Notes under the pieces: generated by a model
What the model saw: the letters and a program-made list of their open reading frames with translations, nothing else
Told to the model about the DNA's origin: nothing
Database searches by the model: none
Assembly (NCBI GenBank): GCA_028288675.1
Contig: JAQBNG010000085.1
Location: forward strand, 1-55,928
From: Flavisolibacter sp.
GTDB lineage: Bacteria; Bacteroidota; Bacteroidia; Chitinophagales; Chitinophagaceae
DNA length: 55,928 nucleotides
Reading direction: 5' to 3'
Shown here: positions 26,022-34,195 of the stretch, piece by piece
How positions within the stretch are numbered: the first letter of the stretch is position 1
Layout of the letters: every line of letters begins with the position of its first letter
Made by a program: the position numbers and the translations under genes

Positions 26022-26654
26022 TTAAAATTCAAAGTCTTTTACCGATGGGTGATGCAATATCTGCTTGGTAAACTTATTGTGATTTTTTTCTGTGCCGGAA
26101 ACAACCCAGGTGCCAATAATATGCGGGCCTTCCTTAGTACGTTTTACCCGTTTATATCTCAGGTTACATTCATCGAATAATTGTTCATATTCTTTCAATA
26201 AATCTTCTTTGTACTCACTAACAATGCGGTAGGTGTGAGATTGGTTTACCCTCTCAATCACAGCATCCAGTTTAGTAAGAAATGCGAGCGCCGCCATAAT
26301 AACAACAAATGAGCAGCCGACCATCATAAAAGCGCCATCGGCAATGCCCATACCCAATGCGGCAACGGCCCAAATTGTAGCTGCCGTAGTAATGCCGTTT
26401 ACGCGGTTATCGCTTTTGAAAATAACCCCGGCCCCAATAAAGCCAATACCCGTTACAATATTTGAGGCAATCCTGTCTGGTGTGCCATTAGTTATGTGAA
26501 TAGAAAAGATTGTAAATAAAAATGATCCAAGGCAAATCAGGATCATCGTTCTGAATCCCGCAGACTTGCTATGATATTCCCGCTCGGCGCCAATGATTCC
26601 GCCAACCAGTACAACCAATAACAACTGTAAAAGAAAGGTAGAAAGTGAAGGCAT
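26022..26654 (-). CDS. MgtC/SapB family membrane protein
   Basis: A 210-residue protein with four to five N-terminal membrane segments holding the MgtC family hallmarks VGGIIGAEREYHSKSAGFRT and GIGFIGAGVIF, followed by a C-terminal cytoplasmic domain of about 75 residues with ACT-like character (SHTYRIVSEYKEDLLKEY). MgtC proteins are linked to growth in low magnesium and to modulation of ATP synthase; the exact activity of this homologue is unknown. Minus strand, convergent with the GT9 gene. A TTATTTTGC sequence lies about 20-30 nt upstream of the ATG, a one-mismatch -7 box. Confidence 0.9.
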   Translation of the reverse strand: MPSLSTFLLQLLLVVLVGGIIGAEREYHSKSAGFRTMILICLGSFLFTIFSIHITNGTPDRIASNIVTGIGFIGAGVIFKSDNRVNGITTAATIWAVAALGMGIADGAFMMVGCSFVVIMAALAFLTKLDAVIERVNQSHTYRIVSEYKEDLLKEYEQLFDECNLRYKRVKRTKEGPHIIGTWVVSGTEKNHNKFTKQILHHPSVKDFEF

Positions 26655-26734
26655 GGAAAGTTTTATTAGGCCTGCAAAATAAGTTTATAGTTAAATAGTT
26701 GGAAAATGGTTTAATAATTGTTTAACCTCATGAA

Positions 26735-26742
26735 TAAATTTG
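26735..26742 (+). promoter_or_regulatory. Possible -7 box just before a lipoprotein start
   Basis: TAAATTTG, exact TAnnTTTG, only 5 nt before the ATG at 26748. If real, it makes the upstream start codons (26718, 26730) unusable and gives a near-leaderless mRNA. Confidence 0.4.
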
Positions 26743-26747
26743 TAATT

Positions 26748-27320
26748 ATGAAAACAGTAATCTTTAACGGGCTGATAGTTATCGGCCTCTGCAGCATGAA
26801 CGCTTGTAACAATGAAAAGGACAGTCGCTACGTTAATTTAATAACCAGTGAGCATGTAGCCTTGGTAAAAGATGAGAAATCAGGACTAATGATTGACAGC
26901 ATCTCCAACCGTCCGGTAATCTTATATGCTGATACTCGTACCGGTGACACTATTTATAATCCAACGGGTAAAGTAGTGAACGGAAGCATTAAAAAGGTTG
27001 AAGAAAAAGTTTATGTATATAATGATGGTGAGCGGGAAATTAAAATTGATGGAGACGAATACAAAGTAAAAAACGGTGACAGTAAAACTAAAATTGAAGG
27101 AGACGAATATAAGTATGAAGATGATAATGTAACCATCAAGCGGGAAGGCGGCGAGTATAAAATTGAACGGAAAGGTTACACCAAAAAAGTAGATGAAGAC
27201 GGAGATATAAAAATTGAAACCGCGGACAAGAAAATAAAAATTGATGGAGAAACTGGCGAAAGGAAAGTAAAGAACAAGAGTGTGTTTAGTAAAGTAAAAG
27301 ATAAAGTAACAGGCCAATAA
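26748..27320 (+). CDS. Highly charged repeat-containing lipoprotein
   Basis: A 190-residue protein from the ATG at 26748 (MKTVIFNGLIVIGLCSMNAC, relaxed lipobox, Cys20). The mature part from about residue 85 on is a run of short beta-like repeats of the form K-I-x-G-D-E-Y-K (EIKIDGDEYKVKNGD, KTKIEGDEYKYEDDN, TIKREGGEYKIERKG, KIKIDGETGERKV), alternately acidic and basic. This resembles a beta-solenoid or fibre. No family recognised. It ends at a terminator shared with hsp20. Confidence 0.72.
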   Translation: MKTVIFNGLIVIGLCSMNACNNEKDSRYVNLITSEHVALVKDEKSGLMIDSISNRPVILYADTRTGDTIYNPTGKVVNGSIKKVEEKVYVYNDGEREIKIDGDEYKVKNGDSKTKIEGDEYKYEDDNVTIKREGGEYKIERKGYTKKVDEDGDIKIETADKKIKIDGETGERKVKNKSVFSKVKDKVTGQ

Positions 27321-27326
27321 AAAAAT

Positions 27327-27358
27327 AAAAATCCCGCTTTAACCAGCGGGATTTTTTT
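27327..27358. terminator. Bidirectional intrinsic terminator
   Basis: AAAATCCCGCT (27328-27338) and AGCGGGATTTT (27345-27355) with A and T tracts on either side, between the convergent lipoprotein and Hsp20 genes. The last bases of the hsp20 frame overlap its edge. Confidence 0.9.
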
Positions 27359-27803
27359 AAGCAATTTGAATCATGCGCGGTGGCTTTTGTTTTGCTTCTT
27401 CTTTTTTAGGGATTACCAAATTCAATACGCCGTTTTCATATTTGGCTTGAATTTGTTCAACATCCACTACATCTTTTGGAAGGGTGAACGAACGTTGGAA
27501 TGACTGGTAGCTGAACTCTCTCCGTGAAAAGTATTCATCTTCCCTTTGCTCATTGTTCTGTGTTTTTTCACTGGAGATAGTCAGGTTGTTGCCATCCAGT
27601 TCAATTCTAAAATCCTCTTTGTTCATACCGGGTGCAGCCATTTCTACCAGAAAATTTTCTGCATTCTCCCGGATGTTTACTGCAGGCAGGTTGGTAGACG
27701 TTCTTGAATGATTATCTAATCCCCAGTTAAACAGGTCTCTTGAAAAAACATCATCAAAAAGATTGGTCATACCAAGGTTTCCGTTTCGTTTTACAATTGA
27801 CAT
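27357..27803 (-). CDS. Hsp20/alpha-crystallin small heat-shock protein
   Basis: A 148-residue small heat-shock protein, an ATP-independent holdase. The alpha-crystallin domain spans about 40-138, with VNIRENAENFLVEMAAPGM at its start and the signature ENGVLNLVIPK near its end. The C-terminal I-x-I oligomerisation motif is IQI in RMIQIA. The start is preceded by CGGAGGC, a GGAGG Shine-Dalgarno-like element 4 nt from the ATG, rare among genes of this window. Upstream lies the terminator of the acidic-protein gene, so it is expressed separately. Confidence 0.93.
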   Translation of the reverse strand: MSIVKRNGNLGMTNLFDDVFSRDLFNWGLDNHSRTSTNLPAVNIRENAENFLVEMAAPGMNKEDFRIELDGNNLTISSEKTQNNEQREDEYFSRREFSYQSFQRSFTLPKDVVDVEQIQAKYENGVLNLVIPKKEEAKQKPPRMIQIA

Positions 27804-27870
27804 ATTGCCTCCGTTTTTTTAAGGTGAATAATTAATTTTAAAACTGAAATTTCAAATGGGATACCAAATG

Positions 27871-27899
27871 AAAAAGGCTGAAAAATTTTCAGCCTTTTT
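27871..27899 (-). terminator. Intrinsic terminator after acidic-protein gene
   Basis: AAAAAGGCTGAAAA (27871-27884) and TTTTCAGCCTTTTT (27886-27899), a perfect 14-bp palindrome around one base. It ends the minus-strand gene 27973-28566 before hsp20. Confidence 0.85.
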
Positions 27900-27972
27900 G
27901 CCTTCGTGTCATTATGCTCTGCAAAAATTTCAAATGATATGTTTCAAATTACTTTGTAACTCATTTGATAAA

Positions 27973-28566
27973 TCAGGCACCCGTTCTGTTCTCCGACGAT
28001 TCGTTTTCTTCAGTATCACTCACGCTGTAACCTTTATTTTCTTCATCACCCTGCCCCAAACTATCTGTCAGGGTTTCATCACGGCTGCCAGGCACATCTA
28101 AATCGCTTTCAGTCTGAATATCACCAAAACTGCCTTCGTTCAGCGGTTCACCCTCAAAATCAGCATTATCCATTCGTGCCCGGCGCAAATTATCTTCATC
28201 GCGGGTAGGCATATATGTATCGTCAGCCAATGCTTTTCGCTCGTCCCTGCCAACATCCCCACCGGTACCAGAGGTGTCTTCATCCGCATCACCATCGTCA
28301 TCATTAAGGCCAACAATGTTTGCACCTTCCTCATCGTCTGATGAAATTGTGGTATCCGCCATTTCACCTAACCGGGGCACATGTACAAACTCCTGTCCGG
28401 GTATATCTTTTACATCAGGCAGGTCCATAATTACTTCTTCAGCTTCTAATTCTTTTGCATCCCTGGGATTGTCCGGCAAATCATTCGGCACAGTGGATCT
28501 CCGCTCTCCGTTATTGCCGGTTATATCACGTTCCCTTCCGTCTTTTAAATTTCTTTCGTTTGCCAT
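27973..28566 (-). CDS. Acidic, probably disordered protein of unknown function
   Basis: A 197-residue, strongly acidic and hydrophilic protein without signal peptide, Cys or hydrophobic core. It is rich in Asp, Glu, Gly, Asn and Arg. The segments EEVIMDLPDVKDIPGQEFVH and DEDNLRRARMDNADFEGEPL read as conserved short linear motifs embedded in disordered sequence (ISSDDEEGANIVGLNDDDGD). I know of no named family. The codon pattern and terminator support a real gene. Its place next to hsp20 suggests a stress-related role only by association. Confidence 0.7.
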   Translation of the reverse strand: MANERNLKDGRERDITGNNGERRSTVPNDLPDNPRDAKELEAEEVIMDLPDVKDIPGQEFVHVPRLGEMADTTISSDDEEGANIVGLNDDDGDADEDTSGTGGDVGRDERKALADDTYMPTRDEDNLRRARMDNADFEGEPLNEGSFGDIQTESDLDVPGSRDETLTDSLGQGDEENKGYSVSDTEENESSENRTGA

Positions 28567-28638
28567 AAAAAAGTTTAAACAGGATATAAAAATTTTATGC
28601 CGGACAGATATTAGCGGAAATTTTTTGAGAATCCTTGT

Positions 28639-29454
28639 TCAGCATTTATAGCACGACTGAAATAATTGCAATAGTTCCATCGTCATTTTTCTTTCCGGCA
28701 GAATGGTTTCATCAATTTGCATTACAGGCAAAATCTGTTTCGTTGTGCTGGTAATGAACGCCTCTTTTGCTTCTTTTAATTCATCCAGGTTAATTGGCCT
28801 TTCTTCAACCTTAAAGCTATTTCGTGCCAGTTCTAAAAGCTTCTTCCTTGTAATGCCAGCCAATATGTTTTCAGCAGGTGTTACCAGTACATCATCGCTT
28901 GTTACCATAAAAAAATTGTTTCGCGGACACTCTGTAATTAACCCGTCATGATGATAAAGAGCATCATTAAACCCTTTCTCCTTAAGCACCGGTTGTAGCC
29001 AGATCGCCATCAGGTAATCAATAGTTTTAATGCGGGAAAGTTGCCGTTGGTAAGGATAGGAGAGAAGCTTAAGTCCTTTTTCTATTTGTTCTTTTGCTGG
29101 AGAAGCAAAAGACTGTTGCGAAACTATAAAGTTTGGCTTTGCCGCTGTAAAGCCATCTTCTGAATAGCCGCCTGTTAACTGGAGCCGGATACCTGGTCCC
29201 GGCATATTGTTTCTTTTAATAAGTTCCAGGATTATATTTTTTATTTCCTGACGTGAAAATGTTATTGGCAGGTGCAAGCCTTCTGCCGATAGATAAAAGC
29301 GGTCTAAATGGTCCTCTATAAATAAAGGCTCATTTCCCACCAGCCTAAAAAAATCAAATACCCCGTAACCCCGCTGAACAGATAAATCCCTGAAATGTAA
29401 AACCGCTTTATCTTCTTCTACAAAATCACCATTTATAAAAACCTGTTTTGCCAT
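28639..29454 (-). CDS. Class IV PLP-dependent aminotransferase
   Basis: A 271-residue fold-type IV aminotransferase (branched-chain or D-amino-acid transaminase, or aminodeoxychorismate lyase type). I start at the ATG at 29454 (MAKQVFINGDFV); the TTG two codons upstream is less likely. Family features are RDLSVQRGYGVFDFFR at the N-terminus, the probable PLP-binding Lys in LSRIKTIDYLMAIWLQ, and LITECPRNNFFMV with ILAGITRKKLLELA in the phosphate-binding region. The substrate cannot be decided from sequence. Monocistronic and divergent from rpsL. Confidence 0.88.
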   Translation of the reverse strand: MAKQVFINGDFVEEDKAVLHFRDLSVQRGYGVFDFFRLVGNEPLFIEDHLDRFYLSAEGLHLPITFSRQEIKNIILELIKRNNMPGPGIRLQLTGGYSEDGFTAAKPNFIVSQQSFASPAKEQIEKGLKLLSYPYQRQLSRIKTIDYLMAIWLQPVLKEKGFNDALYHHDGLITECPRNNFFMVTSDDVLVTPAENILAGITRKKLLELARNSFKVEERPINLDELKEAKEAFITSTTKQILPVMQIDETILPERKMTMELLQLFQSCYKC

Positions 29455-29467
29455 ACTCAAATTTTAA

Positions 29468-29500
29468 AAACATCGAAGATTTTTAACACCTCGGATGTTT
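29468..29500. repeat. Imperfect palindrome AAACATCGAAG...CCTCGGATGTTT
   Basis: AAACATC (29468-29474) pairs with GATGTTT (29494-29500), with further partial pairing inside. It lies between the aminotransferase and rpsL promoters and may be a repeat element or an operator. Confidence 0.5.
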
Positions 29501-29555
29501 ATAGTTGCAGTCTTTGCCAAATTTATTTTAAAATCCAAAAATTTCTTTTCTCCTG

Positions 29556-29588
29556 TTGGCCGATTACAATTTGTTTCCCCTACTTTTG
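29556..29588 (+). promoter_or_regulatory. Promoter of rpsL-rpsG
   Basis: TTG at 29556-29558, 22-nt spacer, exact TACTTTTG at 29581-29588. Fits the Bacteroidota TTG-N(17-23)-TAnnTTTG promoter. Transcription should start near 29594, giving a leader of about 20 nt. Confidence 0.8.
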
Positions 29589-29612
29589 CCGTCCAAAAAT
29601 TCAAGGTTAATA

Positions 29613-30023
29613 ATGCCTACGATTCAACAATTAGTACGTAAAGGAAGAGAAATTATTCGTGCAAAAAGCAAGTCAAGAGCGTTAGATTCTTGTCCGCAGC
29701 GCCGTGGTGTTTGTACCCGTGTATATACTACAACGCCTAAGAAGCCTAACTCTGCGCTTCGTAAAGTTGCCAAAGTACGTTTAACCAATAAAATAGAAGT
29801 TATCGCTTACATTCCCGGTGAAGGCCATAACCTGCAGGAGCACTCAATTGTGTTGATCCGCGGTGGTCGTGTAAAGGATTTGCCAGGTGTACGATATCAT
29901 ATTGTTCGCGGTTCTTTGGATACTGCCGGTGTAAAAGACCGTAAGCAAAGCCGTTCTAAATACGGAACAAAAAGAGAAAAGGCCGGTGCAGCTAAACCTG
30001 CAGCAGCTGGTAAAAAGAAATAA
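29613..30023 (+). CDS. rpsL: 30S ribosomal protein S12
   Basis: uS12 of 136 residues, at the decoding centre. I start at the ATG at 29613 ([14 protein letters not shown]), as the promoter box lies inside the longer frame that begins at 29556. The conserved loop [12 protein letters not shown] and [14 protein letters not shown] are intact, with Lys at the classical streptomycin-resistance positions, so wild type there. A short Ala/Lys-rich tail extends the C-terminus. First gene of a shortened str operon followed by rpsG after 53 nt. The spacer has the words CAATTTGCAATAGGCAG, also seen after rpsN. Confidence 0.98.
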   Translation: MPTIQQLVRKGREIIRAKSKSRALDSCPQRRGVCTRVYTTTPKKPNSALRKVAKVRLTNKIEVIAYIPGEGHNLQEHSIVLIRGGRVKDLPGVRYHIVRGSLDTAGVKDRKQSRSKYGTKREKAGAAKPAAAGKKK

Positions 30024-30076
30024 GCAATTTGCAATAGGCAGAACAATAAATTAGTAATTAGAAATATTTAATTCTC

Positions 30077-30544
30077 ATGCGTAAAGCACAAGCAAAAAAA
30101 CTTCCCTTAGCTCCTGATCCACGTTATAATGACAAACTGGTTACCCGTTTTGTAAATAACATTATGTGGGAAGGCAAGAAAAGTGTTGCCTTCGATATTT
30201 TTTATAATTCACTTGAAAGAGTAGCTAAATCAACCGGTGAAGATGGATACGAGGTTTGGAAAAGAGCCTTGCAAAATGTAACACCTGGGGTAGAAGTGCG
30301 CAGCCGCCGTATTGGTGGGGCTACGTTCCAGATTCCTGCGGAAGTTCGCCAGGACAGAAAAGTTTCTTTAAGCATTAAATGGTTGATTCGTTATAGCCGT
30401 GAAAGAAACGGGCGCAGCATGGCCGATAAATTAGCGAATGAAATTGTAGCTGCAAGCAAGGGTGAAGGTGCCGCTTTTAAAAAGAAAGAAGATACACATC
30501 GTATGGCTGAAGCCAATAAGGCGTTCGCCCACTTTAGAATTTAA
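30077..30544 (+). CDS. rpsG: 30S ribosomal protein S7
   Basis: uS7, 155 residues, binds the 3' domain of 16S rRNA and nucleates head assembly. [19 protein letters not shown] at the start and [19 protein letters not shown] are conserved. It is followed by a terminator and not by fusA, which lies 1.4 kb away, so the str operon is split here. Confidence 0.98.
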   Translation: MRKAQAKKLPLAPDPRYNDKLVTRFVNNIMWEGKKSVAFDIFYNSLERVAKSTGEDGYEVWKRALQNVTPGVEVRSRRIGGATFQIPAEVRQDRKVSLSIKWLIRYSRERNGRSMADKLANEIVAASKGEGAAFKKKEDTHRMAEANKAFAHFRI

Positions 30545-30565
30545 GTAAATACAAATCTTATAAAT

Positions 30566-30602
30566 AAAATATCCCCTGCCATTAGCGGGGGATATTTTTT
30601 TA
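30566..30602. terminator. Bidirectional terminator after rpsG
   Basis: AAAATATCCCC (30566-30576) with GGGGATATTTT (30588-30598) and T tract. Serves rpsG and the convergent H1-like gene. Confidence 0.9.
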
Positions 30603-30619
30603 TGGATAGATATAGCTGA

Positions 30620-31636
30620 TTATGCTCTTGTATTCACATCGTCATTGCCGCTGTCATCACCTCCACCGCCACCTGTTGTGCCGCTATCAAATACATCAGT
30701 GCTACCAGTGATGCTTCCGGGAGTTTGAGAGCCGGTAGAAACATCAGAACCTTCGAAAGCACCGGTTGTACCTGCTGCGCCAGTTGTTAGCATATCATCA
30801 GATGAAGTACGTCCATTATTGCCTCTTCCACCACCACGATTGCCACCGCCCGAAGAACGGCCACCTGCACTAGCTACTCTTTCTCTTGTAGATTTACTGG
30901 CTGCTGCTAAACCCTTAGACGAAGCGCCTTTGGAAGCACCGCTTCTGCTACCACCCGAGGAGGATCCGCTACGTGAAGAGGATGAGCCTTTTGAGGCGCC
31001 TCCTTTTGAAGATGCTGAACCACCTCTTGAAGAACTGCTCCCTTTTGAAGATCCCGAGCCGCTTCTTGATGCAGATGAACCACCACGGCCTGAAGATTTA
31101 GAAGCTCCTTTTTTTGATGCAGTGCCTCTGCCGGATGAACCTTTAGAGGATGCCCCTTTTTTAGAAGCCCCTTTTTTAGATGCGGCTTTTGATGATGCGC
31201 CACCACGATTATTAGTGGCCCCACGGCTTGACGAACCACCCCGGTTTGACGAAGTTTTGGATGCAGCGCCTTTTTTAGAAGCACCTTTCTTAGAAGCACC
31301 TTTTTTGGATGCCCCTTTTTTAGATGCAGCTTTTGAAAAGGCACCACGGCCTGAAGATTTAGAAGCTCCTTTTTTTGATGCGTTGCCTCTGCCGGATGAA
31401 CCTTTAGAGGATGCCCCTTTCTTGGATGCCCCTTTTTTAGATGCGGCTTTTGATGATGCGCCACTACGGCCCGCACCTTTTGAACTGGATGACTTGGAGG
31501 CTCCTTTAGAAGAAGCACCACGGCCTGATGATTTTTTAGAAGCACCTTTTTTAGATGCACCTTTTGAAGAACTGCCTTTTGAAGAGGCCTTGGAGGCTCC
31601 TTTTTTTGAAGCGGCTTTCTTTGTTGCTTTTGCCAT
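30620..31636 (-). CDS. Histone H1-like Ser/Lys/Gly/Ala-rich repeat protein
   Basis: A 338-residue protein of extreme composition. Residues 1-240 are tandem variations on SKKGASKKGA and SSGRG words, strongly basic; residues 270-338 are Gly/Ser/Thr/Asp-rich and acidic. The basic part resembles bacterial H1-like (AKKAA-type) nucleic-acid condensing proteins. A 39-residue block (60-98) recurs at 147-185 with one change (Asn to Thr), a recent internal duplication. It is inserted on the opposite strand between rpsG and fusA. The antisense frame of 280 residues is a shadow of the repeat. Role likely in compaction of DNA or binding RNA, by composition only. Confidence 0.75.
   Translation of the reverse strand: MAKATKKAASKKGASKASSKGSSSKGASKKGASKKSSGRGASSKGASKSSSSKGAGRSGASSKAASKKGASKKGASSKGSSGRGNASKKGASKSSGRGAFSKAASKKGASKKGASKKGASKKGAASKTSSNRGGSSSRGATNNRGGASSKAASKKGASKKGASSKGSSGRGTASKKGASKSSGRGGSSASRSGSGSSKGSSSSRGGSASSKGGASKGSSSSRSGSSSGGSRSGASKGASSKGLAAASKSTRERVASAGGRSSGGGNRGGGRGNNGRTSSDDMLTTGAAGTTGAFEGSDVSTGSQTPGSITGSTDVFDSGTTGGGGGDDSGNDDVNTRA
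31082..31459 (-). repeat. Direct duplication inside the H1-like gene
   Basis: 31343-31459 and 31082-31198 encode the same 39-residue block save one residue. Confidence 0.85.
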
Positions 31637-31779
31637 TTTAATGGGTTTTAGTAAGAGTTAAATAAATTTCATTTTCTGAAATTACGAACGATATAATGAT
31701 TTGCAAAAATTGTGCGAAGCAAAATTCATAATACGTTTTCTATACGTTATGCTATTTCTTGTTATTGGTGGCCGTATCA

Positions 31780-31806
31780 ATAGTATAACCTTCTGTTGTA
31801 TACTAT
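31780..31806. promoter_or_regulatory. Dyad ATAGTATA / TATACTAT upstream of fusA
   Basis: Perfect 8-bp arms, 11-nt centre. Possible operator or hairpin. A weak candidate in A/T-rich DNA. Confidence 0.35.
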
Positions 31807-31929
31807 AAAGCTGGTTTATGATTGGTTGCTGAAACATACTTGCACAGAGGCTTTCAGCCACTTAACTTCTTTTACAAGGAGCTTAACGAAACCCTGTTTT
31901 AGCCCTGTTTTTTGTAAGGCCGGAATGCT

Positions 31930-31937
31930 TACTTTTG
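31930..31937 (+). promoter_or_regulatory. fusA -7 promoter box
   Basis: TACTTTTG, the same 8-mer as at rpsL and rpsJ, 26 nt before the fusA ATG. A TTTG 15 nt upstream is closer than the usual spacing. Confidence 0.7.
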
Positions 31938-31963
31938 CGCCTCCAAATTCAATTTTAATTATC

Positions 31964-34111
31964 ATGGCAGACTTGAGATTTCAACGCAATTTTGGTATCG
32001 CCGCGCACATTGATGCGGGTAAGACTACCACAACTGAGCGTATCCTACGCTACACCGGTATGATTCACAAAATAGGTGAAGTACATGACGGTGCGGCTAC
32101 TACCGACTGGATGGAACAGGAAAAAGAAAGAGGTATCACCATCACTTCTGCGGCTGTAAGCTGCCAGTGGAACTTCCCGACAAATAAGGGAACTGTCGAT
32201 GCCAATTCTAAAAAATACGCTTTCAACATTATTGATACGCCGGGCCACGTTGACTTCACGGTGGAAGTTGAACGTTCTATGCGTGTACTTGATGGTTTGA
32301 TCGCTTTATTCTCTGCTGTTGATGGCGTCGAGCCTCAATCGGAAACCGTATGGCGCCAGGCTAACCGTTACAATGTTCCCCGTATTGGTTTTGTAAATAA
32401 AATGGACCGTTCCGGTGCTGATTTTTTGATGGTAGTAAACCAGGTGCGTGAAATGCTCGGCTCTAAAGCTGTTCCACTTCAATTGCCAATTGGCGCTGAA
32501 GACGATTTTAAAGGCGTAGTTGATTTGATCAAGATGAAAGGAATCATATGGCACAATGAAACAGAGGGTATGACCTTTGACGAAATTGAAGTGCCTGCCG
32601 ATATGTTAGAAGAAGCAACTGAATGGAGAGCTAATCTTGTAGAAGCTGTTGCCGAATATGATGACAGGTTAATGGAGAAATTTTTTGATGACCCTAATAC
32701 AATTACAGAAGACGAATTACATATAGCCATTCGTAAAGCAACGATTGATCTAAGCATCGTTCCAATGATGTGCGGTTCTTCATTTAAAAATAAAGGTGTT
32801 CAAACTGCGTTGGATGGCGTTTGCCGTTACCTGCCTTCGCCAATGGATATCGAAGCAGTATCGGGCCTTAACCCCGATACAGGTGAAATAGAAACCCGCA
32901 AGCCCGATGCTAAAGAACCTTTCGCTGCATTGGCTTTTAAAATCATGACCGATCCGTTCGTAGGCCGTTTGGCTTTCTTCCGGGTTTACTCTGGTCATTT
33001 GGATGCTGGTTCTTATGTATTGAATGTAAGAAGCGGAAAGAAAGAACGTATCTCCCGCATCATGAAGATGTTTGCCAATAAGCAAAATCCGATTGACTTT
33101 ATCGAAGCAGGTGATATTGGCGCTGCCGTTGGTTTTAAAGAGATCAAAACAGGTGATACACTTTGCCATGAAGATCATCCGATCACTTTGGAAAACATGT
33201 TTATTCCAGAACCGGTTATCTCTGTCGCGGTTGAACCTAAAACCCAGGCCGACGTTGACAGAATGGGTATGGCTATTTCTAAATTGGTAGAAGAAGATCC
33301 TACGTTGCGTGTAAAAACAGATGAAGATTCAGGACAAACGATTCTTTCAGGAATGGGAGAGCTGCACCTTGAGATCATCGTTGACCGTATGCGCCGCGAG
33401 TTTAAAGTAGAAGTAAACCAGGGAGCTCCGCAGGTTGCCTACAAAGAAGCATTTAATACTACTATCACACACCGCGAAACGCTTAAAAAGCAAACGGGTG
33501 GCCGTGGTAAATTCGCTGATATTCAGTTTGAATTAGGACCGGTTGATGCTGAATGGAAAGCAGAAAACCCTGACAAGCATTACCAGTTTGTAAACGCTCT
33601 TTTTGGTGGTTCTATTCCAAAGGAATTTATTCCTGCTATTCAAAAAGGTTTTGAAAACTCAATGGGCACAGGTGTATTGGCATCTTACCCTGTTGATAAT
33701 TTAAAGGTTCGTGTATTTGATGGTTCTTTCCACGCAGTTGACTCCGATGCCATGTCGTTTGAACTTTGCGCCAAGCAGGGTTTCCGCGAAGCAGCCCGTA
33801 AAGCCAAGCCAGTATTACTTGAGCCGATAATGAGAGTGGAAGTGTTAACTCCTGACCAATACATGGGTGATGTTACCGGTGACTTGAACCGCCGTCGTGG
33901 TATGCTGGAAGGTATGGATACCCGTGCTGGTGTGCAGGTTATAAAGGCAAAAGTTCCATTGAGTGAAATGTTTGGTTATGTAACTCAATTGCGTTCTTTG
34001 TCTTCAGGCCGTGCATCATCTACTATGGAATTCTCGCATTATGCTCCTGCGCCAAATGGCATTGCTGAAGAAGTAATCGCCAAGAGTAAGGGTAAGGTGA
34101 ATGCTGACTAA
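31964..34111 (+). CDS. fusA: Elongation factor G
   Basis: EF-G, 715 residues, the GTPase that drives translocation. I start at the ATG at 31964 ([20 protein letters not shown]) because the promoter lies within the longer frame from 31796. G1 is [10 protein letters not shown]3 [10 protein letters not shown]4 NKMD. Domains II-V are intact, ending with an S10-like domain ([19 protein letters not shown]). Bacteroidota often carry a second EF-G, so this may be one of two. In contrast to the standard str operon it has its own promoter and terminator, and no tuf follows. Confidence 0.97.
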   Translation: MADLRFQRNFGIAAHIDAGKTTTTERILRYTGMIHKIGEVHDGAATTDWMEQEKERGITITSAAVSCQWNFPTNKGTVDANSKKYAFNIIDTPGHVDFTVEVERSMRVLDGLIALFSAVDGVEPQSETVWRQANRYNVPRIGFVNKMDRSGADFLMVVNQVREMLGSKAVPLQLPIGAEDDFKGVVDLIKMKGIIWHNETEGMTFDEIEVPADMLEEATEWRANLVEAVAEYDDRLMEKFFDDPNTITEDELHIAIRKATIDLSIVPMMCGSSFKNKGVQTALDGVCRYLPSPMDIEAVSGLNPDTGEIETRKPDAKEPFAALAFKIMTDPFVGRLAFFRVYSGHLDAGSYVLNVRSGKKERISRIMKMFANKQNPIDFIEAGDIGAAVGFKEIKTGDTLCHEDHPITLENMFIPEPVISVAVEPKTQADVDRMGMAISKLVEEDPTLRVKTDEDSGQTILSGMGELHLEIIVDRMRREFKVEVNQGAPQVAYKEAFNTTITHRETLKKQTGGRGKFADIQFELGPVDAEWKAENPDKHYQFVNALFGGSIPKEFIPAIQKGFENSMGTGVLASYPVDNLKVRVFDGSFHAVDSDAMSFELCAKQGFREAARKAKPVLLEPIMRVEVLTPDQYMGDVTGDLNRRRGMLEGMDTRAGVQVIKAKVPLSEMFGYVTQLRSLSSGRASSTMEFSHYAPAPNGIAEEVIAKSKGKVNAD

Positions 34112-34144
34112 GATTTGTTTCACTACTATATTTTATTATGTTTG

Positions 34145-34172
34145 AACCCTCGCAATTGCGGGGGTTTCTTTT
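34145..34172 (+). terminator. Intrinsic terminator of fusA
   Basis: AACCCTCGC AATT GCGGGGGTT (34145-34166, one mismatch) followed by TCTTTT. Confidence 0.75.
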
Positions 34173-34195
34173 ATCCGGTATTACCTACTAACTCT

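Larger units (their letters stand above)
31637..31963. other. 327-nt region between the H1-like gene and fusA
   Basis: No gene. It holds a perfect dyad ATAGTATA (31780-31787) / TATACTAT (31799-31806), with no T tract, and the fusA promoter box at 31930-31937. Confidence 0.6.

Noticed and set aside
30819-31661. 280-residue plus-strand frame rich in Pro, Asp, Glu and Leu
   Set aside because: It is antisense to the H1-like gene and mirrors its repeats. It has no promoter box or start context, and the minus frame has a known composition type, a proper N-terminus and a terminator.
31796-31963. N-terminal extension of fusA
   Set aside because: The promoter box lies inside it, and EF-G proteins start at the [11 protein letters not shown] region.
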